From contig CALKBV010000008.1 in NCBI GenBank assembly GCA_937775265.1, positions 124,001 to 188,000 of the forward strand: a DNA stretch of 64,000 nucleotides. Direction: 5' to 3'. Below the pieces are notes generated by a model. That model saw only the letters and a list, made by a program, of their open reading frames with translations, made no database searches and was not told where the DNA came from. Every line of letters starts with the position of its first letter. The stretch's first letter is position 1. Origin of the DNA: an uncultured Pseudomonadales bacterium (GTDB taxonomy: Bacteria; Pseudomonadota; Gammaproteobacteria; Pseudomonadales; Azotimanducaceae). Shown here in pieces: positions 9,566-19,598 of this stretch. The position numbers and the translations under genes are program-made.

Positions 9566-10999
9566 CTAACTTTCATTCAAGATCGCAGCGCGAACCCGGC
9601 GATGCTCTGCACGTGAAAGATCGTAAAAACTCGCGGCGACTACAGTGACGCCAATCATTATCAGAACGCCAGGCCCCATCGCCATGGCCAGGGTCCGCAG
9701 TGACTCGGGATTAATCGTCTCCACTGTTGCATTGCGTTGAATGCCTGCCAGATCTACTACAACCCCGGAGATCACAATACCAAATCCGCCAATCGCCTTC
9801 GCCGCGAATGATGAAGCAGCATAATAGATGCCTTCGCTCCTACTGCCGTGTTTCTCTTCATGCTGGTCGGTAATATCAGCGATCATCGAACCGATCATTA
9901 CCGTCAGAACGCCAATACCCATGCTGCATATAGCGTTGGACGTCATCACCAGATAAAACAATAAAGGGTCACCCGGTTTCGGGAAGAGCCCCAATAGACT
10001 CAGGATGATAGGCAAAGTATTCCAGACGGCATACCAAATGAGCCCTCCCATCAGCAAAGTTTTCTTTTCCTGAAAGATGCGTCCCAATGGCGCTGCCAGC
10101 CCCGCACCCAGAAAACTGCCCAGGACAGAAGCTGGAAAACTAAGCCCTATCAGCTCCAGACTGAATTGAAAGTAAAGAGTGCCCAGATAAATTGACAAGG
10201 CCGAAACCATACCCATGGTCATACCAAAAAGCACCGCGGTTAGTACAACGGCCTTAAACGAACGCAACCCGAAAGCCATACTTGCCTCACGCATCACCTG
10301 CTGCAAACTAAAGCGATGACCATTAGGGTTAGCCTGGGGCAAATACGGAATGTGGCTATGTGTCCCATACGCGGTCAAAAGAACACCGACGAAAATAACA
10401 ACAGAGAACATTCCCGCGAATCTTGGATAGGCCGCTGGGTTTAATTGGCCATTCGGGTATTCAGGCGTCGCTCCGAAAAATATCTGCAAACCGATCAGAA
10501 ATACCATCAATGTACCAACAGATTGCAACAACGATCGAAGTGAAGACAACAATGTCCGCTCGTGGTAATCCGTAGAAAGCTCGGCTGTAAGCGAAGTATG
10601 TGGAATTGAATAGACTGACTGGGTCGTTCGAGTCAGCACTGAGAACACGACCAACCAGATAAAAACCTGTGTTTCGGTGAGTCCCGCAGGCGGCGAAAAC
10701 AAAAAGTAGAAACAGATCGCAAAGGGCGCCGCGGCGGCATACATAAACGGATGCCGACGACCCCAACGATGGCGGATGCCATCCGACCACGAGCCAATGA
10801 CTGGATCACTCACCGCATCGACCAACAGCGCGATAACAATCGCCAGACTGGCCAGAAACCCGGACAAACCCAATACCTGATTGTAGAAAAACAGCAGGAA
10901 AAACCCAAAAGACGTTGACTGCACGCCTTCAGGTATTTGTCCCACAGCGAACATAAATCGCACTCGCCAGGTTAACGTTCCAGCCGCCGGTATGGTCAC
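9566..10999 (-). CDS. GPH/MelB-type cation symporter (MFS)
   Basis: 477 residues with about twelve hydrophobic segments. The signature DAVSDPVIGSWSDGIRHRWG followed by RRHPFMY marks the glycoside-pentoside-hexuronide:cation symporter family of inner-membrane carriers. Members take up sugars with Na+ or H+, but many marine relatives sit in lipid or steroid gene sets and have unproven substrates. It is read leftward, with 144 bases between it and the VOC gene. The 590-base gap on its other side separates it from the rightward Rieske oxygenase, so the two may be divergently controlled. Confidence 0.85.
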   Translation of the reverse strand: MTIPAAGTLTWRVRFMFAVGQIPEGVQSTSFGFFLLFFYNQVLGLSGFLASLAIVIALLVDAVSDPVIGSWSDGIRHRWGRRHPFMYAAAAPFAICFYFLFSPPAGLTETQVFIWLVVFSVLTRTTQSVYSIPHTSLTAELSTDYHERTLLSSLRSLLQSVGTLMVFLIGLQIFFGATPEYPNGQLNPAAYPRFAGMFSVVIFVGVLLTAYGTHSHIPYLPQANPNGHRFSLQQVMREASMAFGLRSFKAVVLTAVLFGMTMGMVSALSIYLGTLYFQFSLELIGLSFPASVLGSFLGAGLAAPLGRIFQEKKTLLMGGLIWYAVWNTLPIILSLLGLFPKPGDPLLFYLVMTSNAICSMGIGVLTVMIGSMIADITDQHEEKHGSRSEGIYYAASSFAAKAIGGFGIVISGVVVDLAGIQRNATVETINPESLRTLAMAMGPGVLIMIGVTVVAASFYDLSRAEHRRVRAAILNES

Positions 11000-11405
11000 A
11001 GCTTTTCCCCTTACTTAGTTACAACTAGTCAGGCGAAAATAAAGAACTGCCCTGAGTCGTCCGGTTTAAAGTGTTACTGCAAAAAACTGATACTGATTTT
11101 ACAAAAGCCATCGGATCAGCGACTACAGCCGCGGACCAAGACAATAACTCACAGTTCTCTGCAAATGCAAAATAATCAATGTTCGTTGTGGATCGAATCT
11201 TGTTAGCTAATAAACTGGAAGCCTAACTTTAAAATGTAGCTCGACGGCATTAGCAATCTTCAGCCTACAGGCCTCCGAAGACTTCCCCTCTATATCGCTG
11301 CAGGAAAATGCGGGAAAATATTTTCACGACAAGTGGAGGTACCAACAATTGCAGCTCAAGGGGTTTATCTGGTATTTAAATCACGCTTTTTCTAACCCCA
11401 AAAAT

Positions 11406-11435
11406 TTGACCCACGGAAAAAAATGCGTGTATATT
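11406..11435 (+). promoter_or_regulatory. Sigma-70-like promoter for the Rieske-PhyH pair
   Basis: TTGACC at 11406-11411 and TATATT at 11430-11435 are separated by 18 bases. The predicted leader to the Rieske ATG is about 145 bases. The rest of the 11000-11586 gap shows no gene, only AT-rich sequence. Confidence 0.55.
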
Positions 11436-11586
11436 GATTTTGTTCTGCCAGCAATTGGGCCACGCTAATCAACATTAAGACACACAATCAGCAGGTACCG
11501 ACCATTAACTCCAAAACCTACGGCGTGCGGGTATTGTTGCTTTAGCCCCTTAACCTCACTTCATACAAAGCTACAAAGGCAAAAAA

Positions 11587-13014
11587 ATGGCACAAATTGA
11601 ACGTGAAATTCTTGAACGCACAGAACCCACCGAAAGAGCATTCAAGGCCCCTCCATTTATCCCGCGTGTTAAAAACGCTGACCTTGGCCTTGAGAAGCTT
11701 GATGGCGAACGATATTTCTCACCGGCTTTTATGAAGGCCGAGTGGGACAAAATCTGGACCAAAACCTGGCAACTCGCTGCTCGCATCGACGAATTTACAG
11801 AACCCGGCGCCTTCTACGTGCACGAGCTGGGTAAAGAATCTTTCATCTTTGTGATGGGTGATGATCAGCAAATACGTGGCTTTTACAACGTCTGCCAACA
11901 CCGGGGTAATCGCCTCTGCCAATCTGACCTTGGTATCATGGACACGTTTACCTGCCCGTTTCATGGTTGGAAGTGGAACACTGACGGCACCCTAAAGCAG
12001 GTCGCCGACCCGCAATTTTTCCGTCAGTTTGATGCTGGTATTCCAACCCAGGACCTGGGCCTGACACCCGTGAAAGTGGAATTCTGGGGAGGCTGGGTCT
12101 GGTTCAACATGGATCACGACGCTTGCCCACTAAAGGAATACCTGGGTGAAGCCGGTGTACAACTAGAGACCTACGAGTTTGAAAAATTTCATCTGGTGAA
12201 CTACCAGACGTTTGAATGGAATGGCAACTGGAAGCACGCATGGGATGCTTTTAACGAAAGCTATCATTTTGGTGAGCTGCATCCGGACATGATCGAATTC
12301 GGTGAAGGTCATGACATACCCATTGAGCTATTGGGCGTTCATTCACGCATGATCAATTTCAATCGGACCGTCAGCGAAATCGTCGACGATCAGGATACCA
12401 TCACCCCTCTTCGGCAACGCATGATGCTGGGTGATCAAGAGGGGTGGCGAAAGAACGGAACCAAAGATTACTCCGGCGCCGCAAAAGACGTGCACCTCGA
12501 AGAAATTCGACGACGTCGGGCTATTGAAGATGAAACCTATCTACCCTTTGAACAGATGAATGACGAACAACTCGTTCATCAGTATCACTATAGTTTCTTC
12601 CCCAGCGCGACCTTTACCCAAACGCCAGAGGCCGGCGCGGTATTCAGATACCGTCCTCATGCCACAGATCCAAACATCTGTTACTACGACTTTTTTATCA
12701 TGCAGCATCTGCCACCAGGCACTCCGAAGCAAGAACGTCCCGAAAACAAGGTCCACCGACACATCGATGGCATCGATTACGCCGAGGCCTTTGGGGGTAC
12801 CTTTGACCCCGTACTCGCCAACGTCCTATCTCAGGATGGATCCAACATGACCACTATGCAGGATGGCGTTAAGTCTGATTCATTTAAGGGCATGAACTTA
12901 TGTGATCAGGAAATTCGATTACGCCACTTCCACAAAATGGTCGACGATTTTATTTCTGGCGCGACAACTACGCACAACCTTCCAGATGGAGAAGCCTATC
13001 TCGACAGGCATTAA
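11587..13014 (+). CDS. Rieske non-heme iron oxygenase, alpha subunit
   Basis: 475 residues. The Rieske [2Fe-2S] ligands are C103 and H105 (CQHRGN) and C123 and H126 (CPFHGWKW). The mononuclear iron site is NESYHFGELH, giving H227 and H232. This is the full two-domain layout of ring-hydroxylating or demethylating oxygenases. It needs a reductase and ferredoxin, neither of which is nearby. It would put one or two oxygen atoms on an aromatic ring, steroid or alkylamine. AAAGG a few bases before the ATG fits a ribosome site. The next gene starts inside its 3' end, so the two are probably co-translated. Confidence 0.93.
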   Translation: MAQIEREILERTEPTERAFKAPPFIPRVKNADLGLEKLDGERYFSPAFMKAEWDKIWTKTWQLAARIDEFTEPGAFYVHELGKESFIFVMGDDQQIRGFYNVCQHRGNRLCQSDLGIMDTFTCPFHGWKWNTDGTLKQVADPQFFRQFDAGIPTQDLGLTPVKVEFWGGWVWFNMDHDACPLKEYLGEAGVQLETYEFEKFHLVNYQTFEWNGNWKHAWDAFNESYHFGELHPDMIEFGEGHDIPIELLGVHSRMINFNRTVSEIVDDQDTITPLRQRMMLGDQEGWRKNGTKDYSGAAKDVHLEEIRRRRAIEDETYLPFEQMNDEQLVHQYHYSFFPSATFTQTPEAGAVFRYRPHATDPNICYYDFFIMQHLPPGTPKQERPENKVHRHIDGIDYAEAFGGTFDPVLANVLSQDGSNMTTMQDGVKSDSFKGMNLCDQEIRLRHFHKMVDDFISGATTTHNLPDGEAYLDRH

Positions 13015-13807
13015 GCGATCATTGGTTGATGATAAAGCGCGCGGTAAGCTCTTTGACGATCTAGAAGCCAATGGCTTCTGTGTCGTCGAAAATGTACTGA
13101 CTGCCGCAGAAGTGTCCGGCATACGGAAAAAACTGCTGGATGCTGCAATTGAAAGCAATCGTCGCGGTGTACCTACCCATATCCCAAGCCTGGACCCAAA
13201 TGACGCAAACGTTCGAGTTTTCAATCTACTGGATCTGGATCCGGTTTTCCTGGAGTTGATGGAACGGCCCGAGGCGATTGAATTTGTAAAAACATTGGTC
13301 GGTGATGATTTTATCGTTTCAAACTTCACGGCGAACATAGCCCGTCCGGGCGCGCAGTCGATGCATGCACACTCGGACCTGGGTATCGTTTTCCCAGGGC
13401 CATGGCTTAAACCCTGGTCAATGAATGTTTTGTGGTGTCTCGACGACGTCCACCATGACAATGGCGCGACCCGATATCTACCCAACAGTCATAAAATAAC
13501 GTCTGCAAAAGATGTCCCGCACGACATGCTCGACAATATGCTGTCGTTTAATGCAAAAGCAGGCTCAATTATTATCATGGATGGCAGGCTGTGGCACACA
13601 TCCGGCGAAAATGTGACAGAAAACGAGGAACGCGCAATCGTCTTTGGTTACTACTCTGCGGCGTTTCTTCGTCCGCAGGTAAACTGGAATGTCTTGTTAG
13701 CGGAAACGACCCAACGCAATTTGTCCCCGCTAACACGACGATGGCTTGGGCTAAATGGTACGGCGAACATGCTCAGCGCAGACTTTATTGAAGGCCCAGA
13801 TCAATAG
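12986..13807 (+). CDS. Phytanoyl-CoA dioxygenase (PhyH) family oxygenase
   Basis: About 273 residues from the ATG at 12986, overlapping the Rieske gene by 29 bases. An upstream ATG at 12902 is open but would only add a tail with no homology. The family is Fe(II)/2-oxoglutarate dependent and hydroxylates next to a carboxyl or CoA group. The iron triad can be placed: HAHSD gives the His-x-Asp, and the distal His is in GRLWHTSGENVT, followed by the Arg of NEERAIVFGYY that would bind 2-oxoglutarate. The tight overlap with the Rieske oxygenase suggests two sequential oxidations of one substrate, which is inference. Confidence 0.88.
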   Translation: MEKPISTGIKRSLVDDKARGKLFDDLEANGFCVVENVLTAAEVSGIRKKLLDAAIESNRRGVPTHIPSLDPNDANVRVFNLLDLDPVFLELMERPEAIEFVKTLVGDDFIVSNFTANIARPGAQSMHAHSDLGIVFPGPWLKPWSMNVLWCLDDVHHDNGATRYLPNSHKITSAKDVPHDMLDNMLSFNAKAGSIIIMDGRLWHTSGENVTENEERAIVFGYYSAAFLRPQVNWNVLLAETTQRNLSPLTRRWLGLNGTANMLSADFIEGPDQ

Positions 13808-13954
13808 AGTACTGCCGGGTAAGGAAAATAGCTCAAATGGCCGCCACACGGTTTATTACCCATCCACAAATTCAGGCCTTTCGGGTGACGGTTGCGCAAC
13901 CAAACTACTCGCTAAATCACAGGCCAACTTTGACTTGCCCCAGGTATCCCTGCA

Positions 13955-14296
13955 TTAACGAACAACCAGTAATTCCACCTCAAACACCAGCGTCGTATTG
14001 CCGGGTATAGGCCCAACCCCATTGGCACCGTATCCTAGCTCCGGTGGGACAATCAGCCGCCATTTGTCGCCTTCTTTCATCATCTGTAGTGCTTCAGTCC
14101 AACCGGCAATGACACCGTTCACGGGAAGATCTATCGGCTCGCCACGGTCTACAGAACTATCGAAGACTCTGCCGTCTTCAAATGTGCCATGGTAATGCGC
14201 ACTGACCGTGTCAGTCGGCCCGGGTGTCGCACCCGACCCACTGGCCAATATTTCGTACTGCAATCCTGAATCTGTTGTTGTCACTTCACCCATCAC
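13955..14296 (-). CDS. FKBP-type peptidyl-prolyl isomerase
   Basis: 113 residues with a single FKBP domain and no signal peptide, so a cytoplasmic foldase. Family marks are VSAHYHGTFEDGRVFDSS, the loop PIDLPVNGVIAGWTEALQMM, and GYGANGVGPIPGNTTLVFEV near the end. The active-site aromatic set (Tyr, Phe, Asp and Trp) is present. It converges with the PhyH gene, with about 150 bases between the stops and no obvious hairpin. This is a housekeeping protein, probably unrelated to the catabolic genes. Confidence 0.92.
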   Translation of the reverse strand: MMGEVTTTDSGLQYEILASGSGATPGPTDTVSAHYHGTFEDGRVFDSSVDRGEPIDLPVNGVIAGWTEALQMMKEGDKWRLIVPPELGYGANGVGPIPGNTTLVFEVELLVVR

Positions 14297-14487
14297 AATC
14301 CCTTAAAAAAGCCGAATACCCGATATGGTGGCACGTATAGACCCAAAAAAGAAATACCTGTAGTTATTCGTCGTCGTCGCAGGCCCTGGCTAATAAGCCT
14401 CTCGAATTCCGTTGCGGTACTGGCAATTTACAGGCGTTCTCTCCCGGGCCGCTACATCCACCTCTAAGAAAGAATCTACAAATATGG

Positions 14488-15292
14488 CTACAAAACAGCA
14501 GGGTTAATCACGCTACCATTATCAACGCGCAGTTCCGCACCATTGATGAACTTAGCCTCATCTGAAGCGAGAAACAGCACGGCATAACCTACGTCCATCG
14601 GCTCACCGAGACCCGGACTTGGTATTCGTTGTTCTGGCGGTACTGGAGCGGGTCGTTTAACACCACGCGCTCTCAGCTGCGGCGGCTGCATCGGCATACA
14701 GTTTTTCGATCAATGGTGTCTGGATCACACTTGGGAAAATACAATTGACCCTGATGTTGTAACGAAGTTGTTGACAGTGAATAGCCGCATGCGAAGTCAT
14801 CGTTCGGATTGCACCCTTGCAGGCCCCATAGGCAAAGCTGGTGTGGTATCCCAGTAATGCTGTTGTAGAAGCAATATTGACAATCGCGCCCAACTTACCA
14901 TTGGCCTTGATCGTCTCAATACCATACTTAATCCCAAAAAATGCACCGTCCATGTGGATGCGCTGATGGATTCGATATTGATCCCAGGTCACCTCTTCGA
15001 CCGAACCCGGTATAAACATGCCCGCATTATTAACCACAACATTTAGCTCATCAAAATGATCCAGGGTTTGCTTGATCACAAGCTGCCACTGATCCTCTTC
15101 AGCTACGTCGTGCTCCAAAAAAATAGCGCCGTTACCTGCGGCATGAGCCGCTTCCTCCCCGTTTTCCTTATTGATATCAGTAATGACAACCTTTGCGCCC
15201 TCTTTCGCCAACGCTATCGCATCGGCACGCCCCAGCCCCGAACCACCACCGGTCACCAGGCAAACTTTGTCTTCGACTCTACCCATCTGCAT
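14488..15292 (-). pseudogene. Short-chain dehydrogenase with a frameshift near its C-terminus
   Basis: The first 200 residues are a normal SDR: TGGGSGLGR for NAD(P) binding, NNAG, the catalytic Ser, and YGACKGA (Tyr-x-x-x-Lys). Near 14680 the frame breaks after EKLYADAAAAAE. The rest (RARGVKRPAPVPPEQ to FLASDEAKFINGAELRVDNG) continues in the next frame to 14488. One extra base explains it. The break removes the substrate-loop tail and the last strand, which usually kills folding. It could be recent decay or an assembly indel. Neighbours suggest it oxidised a hydroxyl intermediate. The 190-base gaps on both sides hold nothing clear. Confidence 0.85.
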
Positions 15293-15480
15293 ACCCTTTT
15301 AAATAATCAAAAATATGGGCCAACGTTAGACCCGGTTCAGTAACATCACAATTAGCATCAATCTCACAAGTGCAAGTCAAACCCATTCCTGCACGCGGGC
15401 AGGTTGTGAATAAAGTGATCCAAAACAAGCCAACGCCAATTCGAGGCGGTCACTACAAATCAGCCGCCGGCATGCATCAT

Positions 15481-16557
15481 CTAATCCTCTACAAACCCCG
15501 GCCAGGTCGCCATGTAGTCGATGAATTTTACAGACAAGCCTTCGTGCGCTAGATAGTCCCTCGTGACGGGAAGGGGCACGGGTATAAAGCCGACATCTGC
15601 GGCGTACCGCTTGGGGAAGTCATGCTGCAGAATTGCCGCTCGACCGAGCATGATCCAGTCAATTTCATGATTCATTGCCTGATCAGCTAACTGCGGTGTT
15701 CCGATCTTACCGGCGACACCCAGCTTTACCTGGGCCCGCTCAAGACCGGCGAACAATTCCAGCAGTGAGCTGCCTGAAAACGCTTCATCTGCCGGTTCTT
15801 TAAATACATCCCACAATGACATGTCAAGGAAGTCCAGACGGTCATCGTTCAGACAGAGCCTCGCCATTTCAACCGCTTCGCGAGTATCGATGCCAAACCT
15901 CTCGGGGGACAGCCTTACCCCTAGCTGAAAATCGGGACGACAATTGTGACGAACACCATCAATGATTTCTTCCAGGAGGCGATATCGATTCTGCAATGAC
16001 CCGCCGTACTCATCCTCCCGACGATTGGTTTCTTCGCTGAAGAACTGACAAAGGAGGTAGCCATGGGCGCCATGTAATTCAACACCATCGAAGCCGGCCT
16101 GATCACACCGCACTGCAGAAGCAATGAAATCATCCCGCAGCTGATGTACTTCATCAGTGGATAATGCACGAGCACCGGTTTCTTCATCATCGGAGGCACT
16201 AACAGGTGCTTGTCCGATAATATCTTCTGGCGATCGCATGCCCGCATGGTGTAGCTGCGCATTCGCCAGGCTACCTTTTGACTTGATGGCCTCTGCCAAT
16301 CGGCTCAGGCCTTCAATATGCTGGTCGCCGAAAGCACCGAGTTGGCCGGGGAACCCCTTGCCTGTTTCCTGCACATGGGCAGCGCAAGTCATGGTCAAGC
16401 CAAAGCCACCTTCTGCCCGCTTCGTTAACCAGCGAAACTCTTCATCTGACAGGATACCGTCCTCGTGGCTCTGCCAGTTCGTCAGGGGTGCCAGCATGAA
16501 ACGGTTTTTCATCGGGCGGCCGCGTTGAAACTCCAGGGGCGTCAGTAACTTACTCAT
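15481..16557 (-). CDS. Old yellow enzyme-family NADH:flavin oxidoreductase
   Basis: 358 residues forming an FMN-binding TIM barrel. Motifs in order are NRFMLAPLTNW near the N-terminus, LHHAGMRSPE, then GVELHGAHGYLLCQFFSEET and NRREDEYGGSLQNR, and the C-terminal phosphate loop with IMLGRAAI. These are typical of the OYE/2,4-dienoyl-CoA reductase group, but the length is that of the short form without the added Fe-S and FAD domains. It reduces activated C=C bonds such as enones. It is monocistronic and leftward, and may act with the oxygenases of this block on cyclic enones. Confidence 0.9.
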   Translation of the reverse strand: MSKLLTPLEFQRGRPMKNRFMLAPLTNWQSHEDGILSDEEFRWLTKRAEGGFGLTMTCAAHVQETGKGFPGQLGAFGDQHIEGLSRLAEAIKSKGSLANAQLHHAGMRSPEDIIGQAPVSASDDEETGARALSTDEVHQLRDDFIASAVRCDQAGFDGVELHGAHGYLLCQFFSEETNRREDEYGGSLQNRYRLLEEIIDGVRHNCRPDFQLGVRLSPERFGIDTREAVEMARLCLNDDRLDFLDMSLWDVFKEPADEAFSGSSLLELFAGLERAQVKLGVAGKIGTPQLADQAMNHEIDWIMLGRAAILQHDFPKRYAADVGFIPVPLPVTRDYLAHEGLSVKFIDYMATWPGFVED

Positions 16558-16757
16558 TTACAGGTTTCTTTAAAAAAAGAAAAGAATTATGCCTGTCGGA
16601 AGACTTGATACGTACGACGTTGACGAGCAGCATCTGCAGGTATCAATATAATTTATGTCATAGCCGGATATCGGGTATATCGCCTTATTAGGCTCACCCT
16701 TTACTTTCACCTACATTGTTTTATGTTTCGAATATACCGAGCGACACGCAGCGGCAA

Positions 16758-17435
16758 CTAGGCTCTAGAGGCCAGCCAAATCACGTGCCGCGACCCTTTC
16801 CCCTTATGCGCCCGAACGTGCCGTTCGTTAACCCGGAAGCCGGCCTTCTTTAATAGGGCCGTAAATCGAGGTGCAGAGGTCGCGGACCAAACGGCGAGCA
16901 CACCTGATTTACGAAGCGCACGGTAAGCCGTCTCTAGTCCCTGAAGTGAATAAAGGTCGTCGTTTTCAGGGTGAGTTAACCCTTCAGGTCCATTATCAAC
17001 ATCTAATAGTATTGCATCGTATTCACCCGAAGCACGATTGATCAGGTCAGCCACGTCTGCGATGGTAACCTGCACCCGTTTGTCGAGGAGAGGTTCTCCT
17101 GCGCATACACCAAGAATCTCGCGGTTCCATTTCAAAACACCCGGAACGAGTTCTGCAACCTCAATCGTCGCGTCTGTCGGTAAGCTATCCAAAGCGGCTG
17201 CTAGTGTGAATCCCATACCTAAACCGCCAATAAGTACTCTGGCCGATTCCGCAGTCCTACAATGAGCACAGGCTAATTCGCCCAAAGCGTCTTCCGACCC
17301 ATGTGTACGAGAGTTCATTAGATCACCCTGCGACCCAGAAATCCGGATGGAAAATTCATCGGCGCGTCTAAGCAGACGCAACTGGCCGCCATTACGCGGA
17401 ATATCAGCCGTGTCCAATAACTCCCATCTATTCAC
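16758..17435 (-). CDS. Spermidine synthase-like methyltransferase-fold protein
   Basis: 225 residues with a Rossmann-type core. VLIGGLGMGFTLAAALDSLP is the nucleotide-binding loop, IEVAELVPGVLKWNR gives the acidic second strand, and YDAILLDVDNGPEGL matches the position of the polyamine-synthase aspartate loop. It is shorter than true SpeE (about 280) and lacks its N-terminal beta domain, so it may be a methyltransferase or an orphan relative. It lies alone, divergent from the metallo-beta-lactamase gene. The function remains uncertain beyond the fold. Confidence 0.75.
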   Translation of the reverse strand: MNRWELLDTADIPRNGGQLRLLRRADEFSIRISGSQGDLMNSRTHGSEDALGELACAHCRTAESARVLIGGLGMGFTLAAALDSLPTDATIEVAELVPGVLKWNREILGVCAGEPLLDKRVQVTIADVADLINRASGEYDAILLDVDNGPEGLTHPENDDLYSLQGLETAYRALRKSGVLAVWSATSAPRFTALLKKAGFRVNERHVRAHKGKGSRHVIWLASRA

Positions 17436-17790
17436 TGGTCATCCTCTGTTTATGTCAATTAGTTGGCGTCGATTAGCAGGCTTCGATGAGGATCGTCTGA
17501 GCTCATGGTTCGGAATCGGCATATCGCACCCCGGGGAGGCAGTCTTGCGCTAATCCGCCTTCAAAATCCATTTCCAGGTACAGCGGGCAACTTCCATTTA
17601 ACAACTTCCCGGCACCAGGACCGCAACGCTGACAACATAACATTCCCCAACAACAATATTATTCTCGTTTTCATATTTTTCTTCCAAGGCAGTTTTCGTC
17701 ACCAACTCCTTGCTGTCGTTCTTTACGCGAGTTGTGTCGGCCTCGCGGCGCTAAGTGTATCCCGGATTAAAACCCCTGAGCTTTTCGGCA

Positions 17791-17822
17791 ACCCAATCAC
17801 CCAATCACCCAATCACCTAATC
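17791..17822. repeat. Four 8-base direct repeats upstream of the MBL gene
   Basis: ACCCAATC three times, then ACCTAATC, end to end, 50 bases before the MBL start codon. It is the only structure seen in the 17436-17872 gap. The position in the leader or promoter region suggests either a length-variable tract or a regulator site. Confidence 0.65.
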
Positions 17823-17872
17823 ATCGATCCAATTCGTTACACTGATAATCCAGCCCAGAAAAGAGCAACACA

Positions 17873-19591
17873 ATGCAGACTCCAGAATCATTCTCCCCCG
17901 GTGAAGTAGCAACCGGGGACCGTGGCCAATTGGCGCACCCTGCCGCCATCGCGCATAGCAGGCGCCTGGTCAGAAAACTTTACAAGGTTGGCGACAAAGC
18001 ATGGTCACTCGTTGGCAACGGCCTCTCAAACCAGTCTTTTGTAGAGGGACCGGAAGGGCTTATTGTCATCGACACCGGTGAGTGTATCGAAGAAATGTCA
18101 GCAGCGCTGGAAGAGATAAGAAAGGAAACTGATGCGCCCCTGGCGGCATGCATCTATACCCACTTTCACTACGTTGGCGGTACAGAAGCACTCCTGGCCG
18201 AAAATCCCGACCTTCCAATCTGGGGGCATAGTGGTATTCAGGCTAACCTAAAGCGTTTCGGGGGAGAGGTTGCACCAAGAGTTACAAGAGGACTGGTGCA
18301 TCAGTTTGCCATCATGATGCCGAATGAAGGCGCTGATGGTGTGGTAAATGTTGGGCTGGGTAACTTCTATCGAAACCCGGCGCATGCGCCCTTTACCGGT
18401 GGCCACGTTCCCGCCCAACATACTTTCGACAAGCCAACAAAAGCGTCAATCGCCGGGCTGGACGTTGAATTTTATCCGGCACCCTCTGACGCAACAGATT
18501 CTGTGACCATCTGGTTTCCGGCATTGAAGCTCGCAGTCAATAATCTCCTATGGCCAACGCTTTTCAACGTGTTCGCGATTCGCGGCGAGGAATACCGTGA
18601 CCCCAGGATACTACTGAAGGGCTTGGATGGACTTGCCGGACTTGGCGCCGACGACCTGATTGGCGCTCACGGTTCGCCGTTATCAGGTACAGCAAACATC
18701 GCGGAACGCACCCGCGATTACCGCGATTCAATACAGTTTATGTGGGACCAGACCGTGCGCTGCGCCAACTTGGGCCTGACGCTCAATGAGACTATTGCCG
18801 CTGTTCGCCTGCCGACATATTTCAAAAAACACTACACTACCCAACAATTTTATGGCGTCGTAGAACATCACATTCGCCAGATCTACACTGGTCTGTTTGG
18901 ATGGTTTGATGAAGACGAAGCGAACCTGTTTCCCACACCGGCACCCCAGCGTGCGCAGAAGCTTATCAACGGATTTGGCGGTATCAGCAAGGTACGTGAC
19001 GAAGTAGATGAGGCACTTGCGGCGAAGGATTTCCGCTGGGCCATAGAAGTATCATCCTGGTTGGTAAGATCCGAAGTCAACGAGACCGGCAGAGCAGACG
19101 CCGGAGAGAGCGAAGACCGCGTAAGACTTGCCCAGGCATTGCGTGGCGTTGCCCAGTCAACAACATCCGCCAATATCAGAAACTGGTGCATAACACGTGC
19201 TATGGAATTAGATGGCACGATCAGCCTGGAGCGCTTTCGTGTCCATCGATTTCACAAACGGGAAGTATTAAATCGCCCTGCCAGCGAATCCCTCGCGCTA
19301 TTGCGCGTTCTGCTCGTGCCGGAAAAGGCGAATGAAGTGGAAGATGAAATCAGTGTGACTTTCTCTGACGGCAGCAGTGCCGGCCTGGCCCTTCGCCACT
19401 GTGTTGCTGTGCCTTCAAGCGGGGAGAATGCCACTTTGTCGATGACGATCAGCCACGAACATTGGGCTGAAATACTCGGAGGGAAAATGACCTTGAGCAA
19501 AGCTCTGGCCGAAGGTTTAATAAAGACAGATGATGAAAATCGTATCATCAGGTATTTCGCCTGTTTTGATCTCAATACACTGAATAGCTAA
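17873..19591 (+). CDS. Alkylsulfatase-like metallo-beta-lactamase protein with altered metal site
   Basis: 572 residues with the three-part layout of SDS-type alkylsulfatases: an N-terminal MBL domain, a central dimerisation helix domain (about 350-430), and a C-terminal SCP2-like domain (about 470-565, containing MTLSKALAEGLIKTD). The family metal motif is THxHxDH. Here it reads THFHYVGG at 96-103, so the first two His are kept but the Asp and last His are Val and Gly. A later GAHGSP loop keeps a His. One zinc may be lost, so the enzyme may hydrolyse something else or be inactive. No signal peptide is seen. The YkgJ gene follows 7 bases later, probably in the same operon. Confidence 0.82.
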   Translation: MQTPESFSPGEVATGDRGQLAHPAAIAHSRRLVRKLYKVGDKAWSLVGNGLSNQSFVEGPEGLIVIDTGECIEEMSAALEEIRKETDAPLAACIYTHFHYVGGTEALLAENPDLPIWGHSGIQANLKRFGGEVAPRVTRGLVHQFAIMMPNEGADGVVNVGLGNFYRNPAHAPFTGGHVPAQHTFDKPTKASIAGLDVEFYPAPSDATDSVTIWFPALKLAVNNLLWPTLFNVFAIRGEEYRDPRILLKGLDGLAGLGADDLIGAHGSPLSGTANIAERTRDYRDSIQFMWDQTVRCANLGLTLNETIAAVRLPTYFKKHYTTQQFYGVVEHHIRQIYTGLFGWFDEDEANLFPTPAPQRAQKLINGFGGISKVRDEVDEALAAKDFRWAIEVSSWLVRSEVNETGRADAGESEDRVRLAQALRGVAQSTTSANIRNWCITRAMELDGTISLERFRVHRFHKREVLNRPASESLALLRVLLVPEKANEVEDEISVTFSDGSSAGLALRHCVAVPSSGENATLSMTISHEHWAEILGGKMTLSKALAEGLIKTDDENRIIRYFACFDLNTLNS

Positions 19592-19598
19592 TAAATCG

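Noticed and set aside
16600..16757. tRNA or small RNA gene in the gap before the spermidine synthase-like gene
   Set aside because: No cloverleaf, CCA end or stable hairpin could be drawn. No tRNA was found anywhere in the window.
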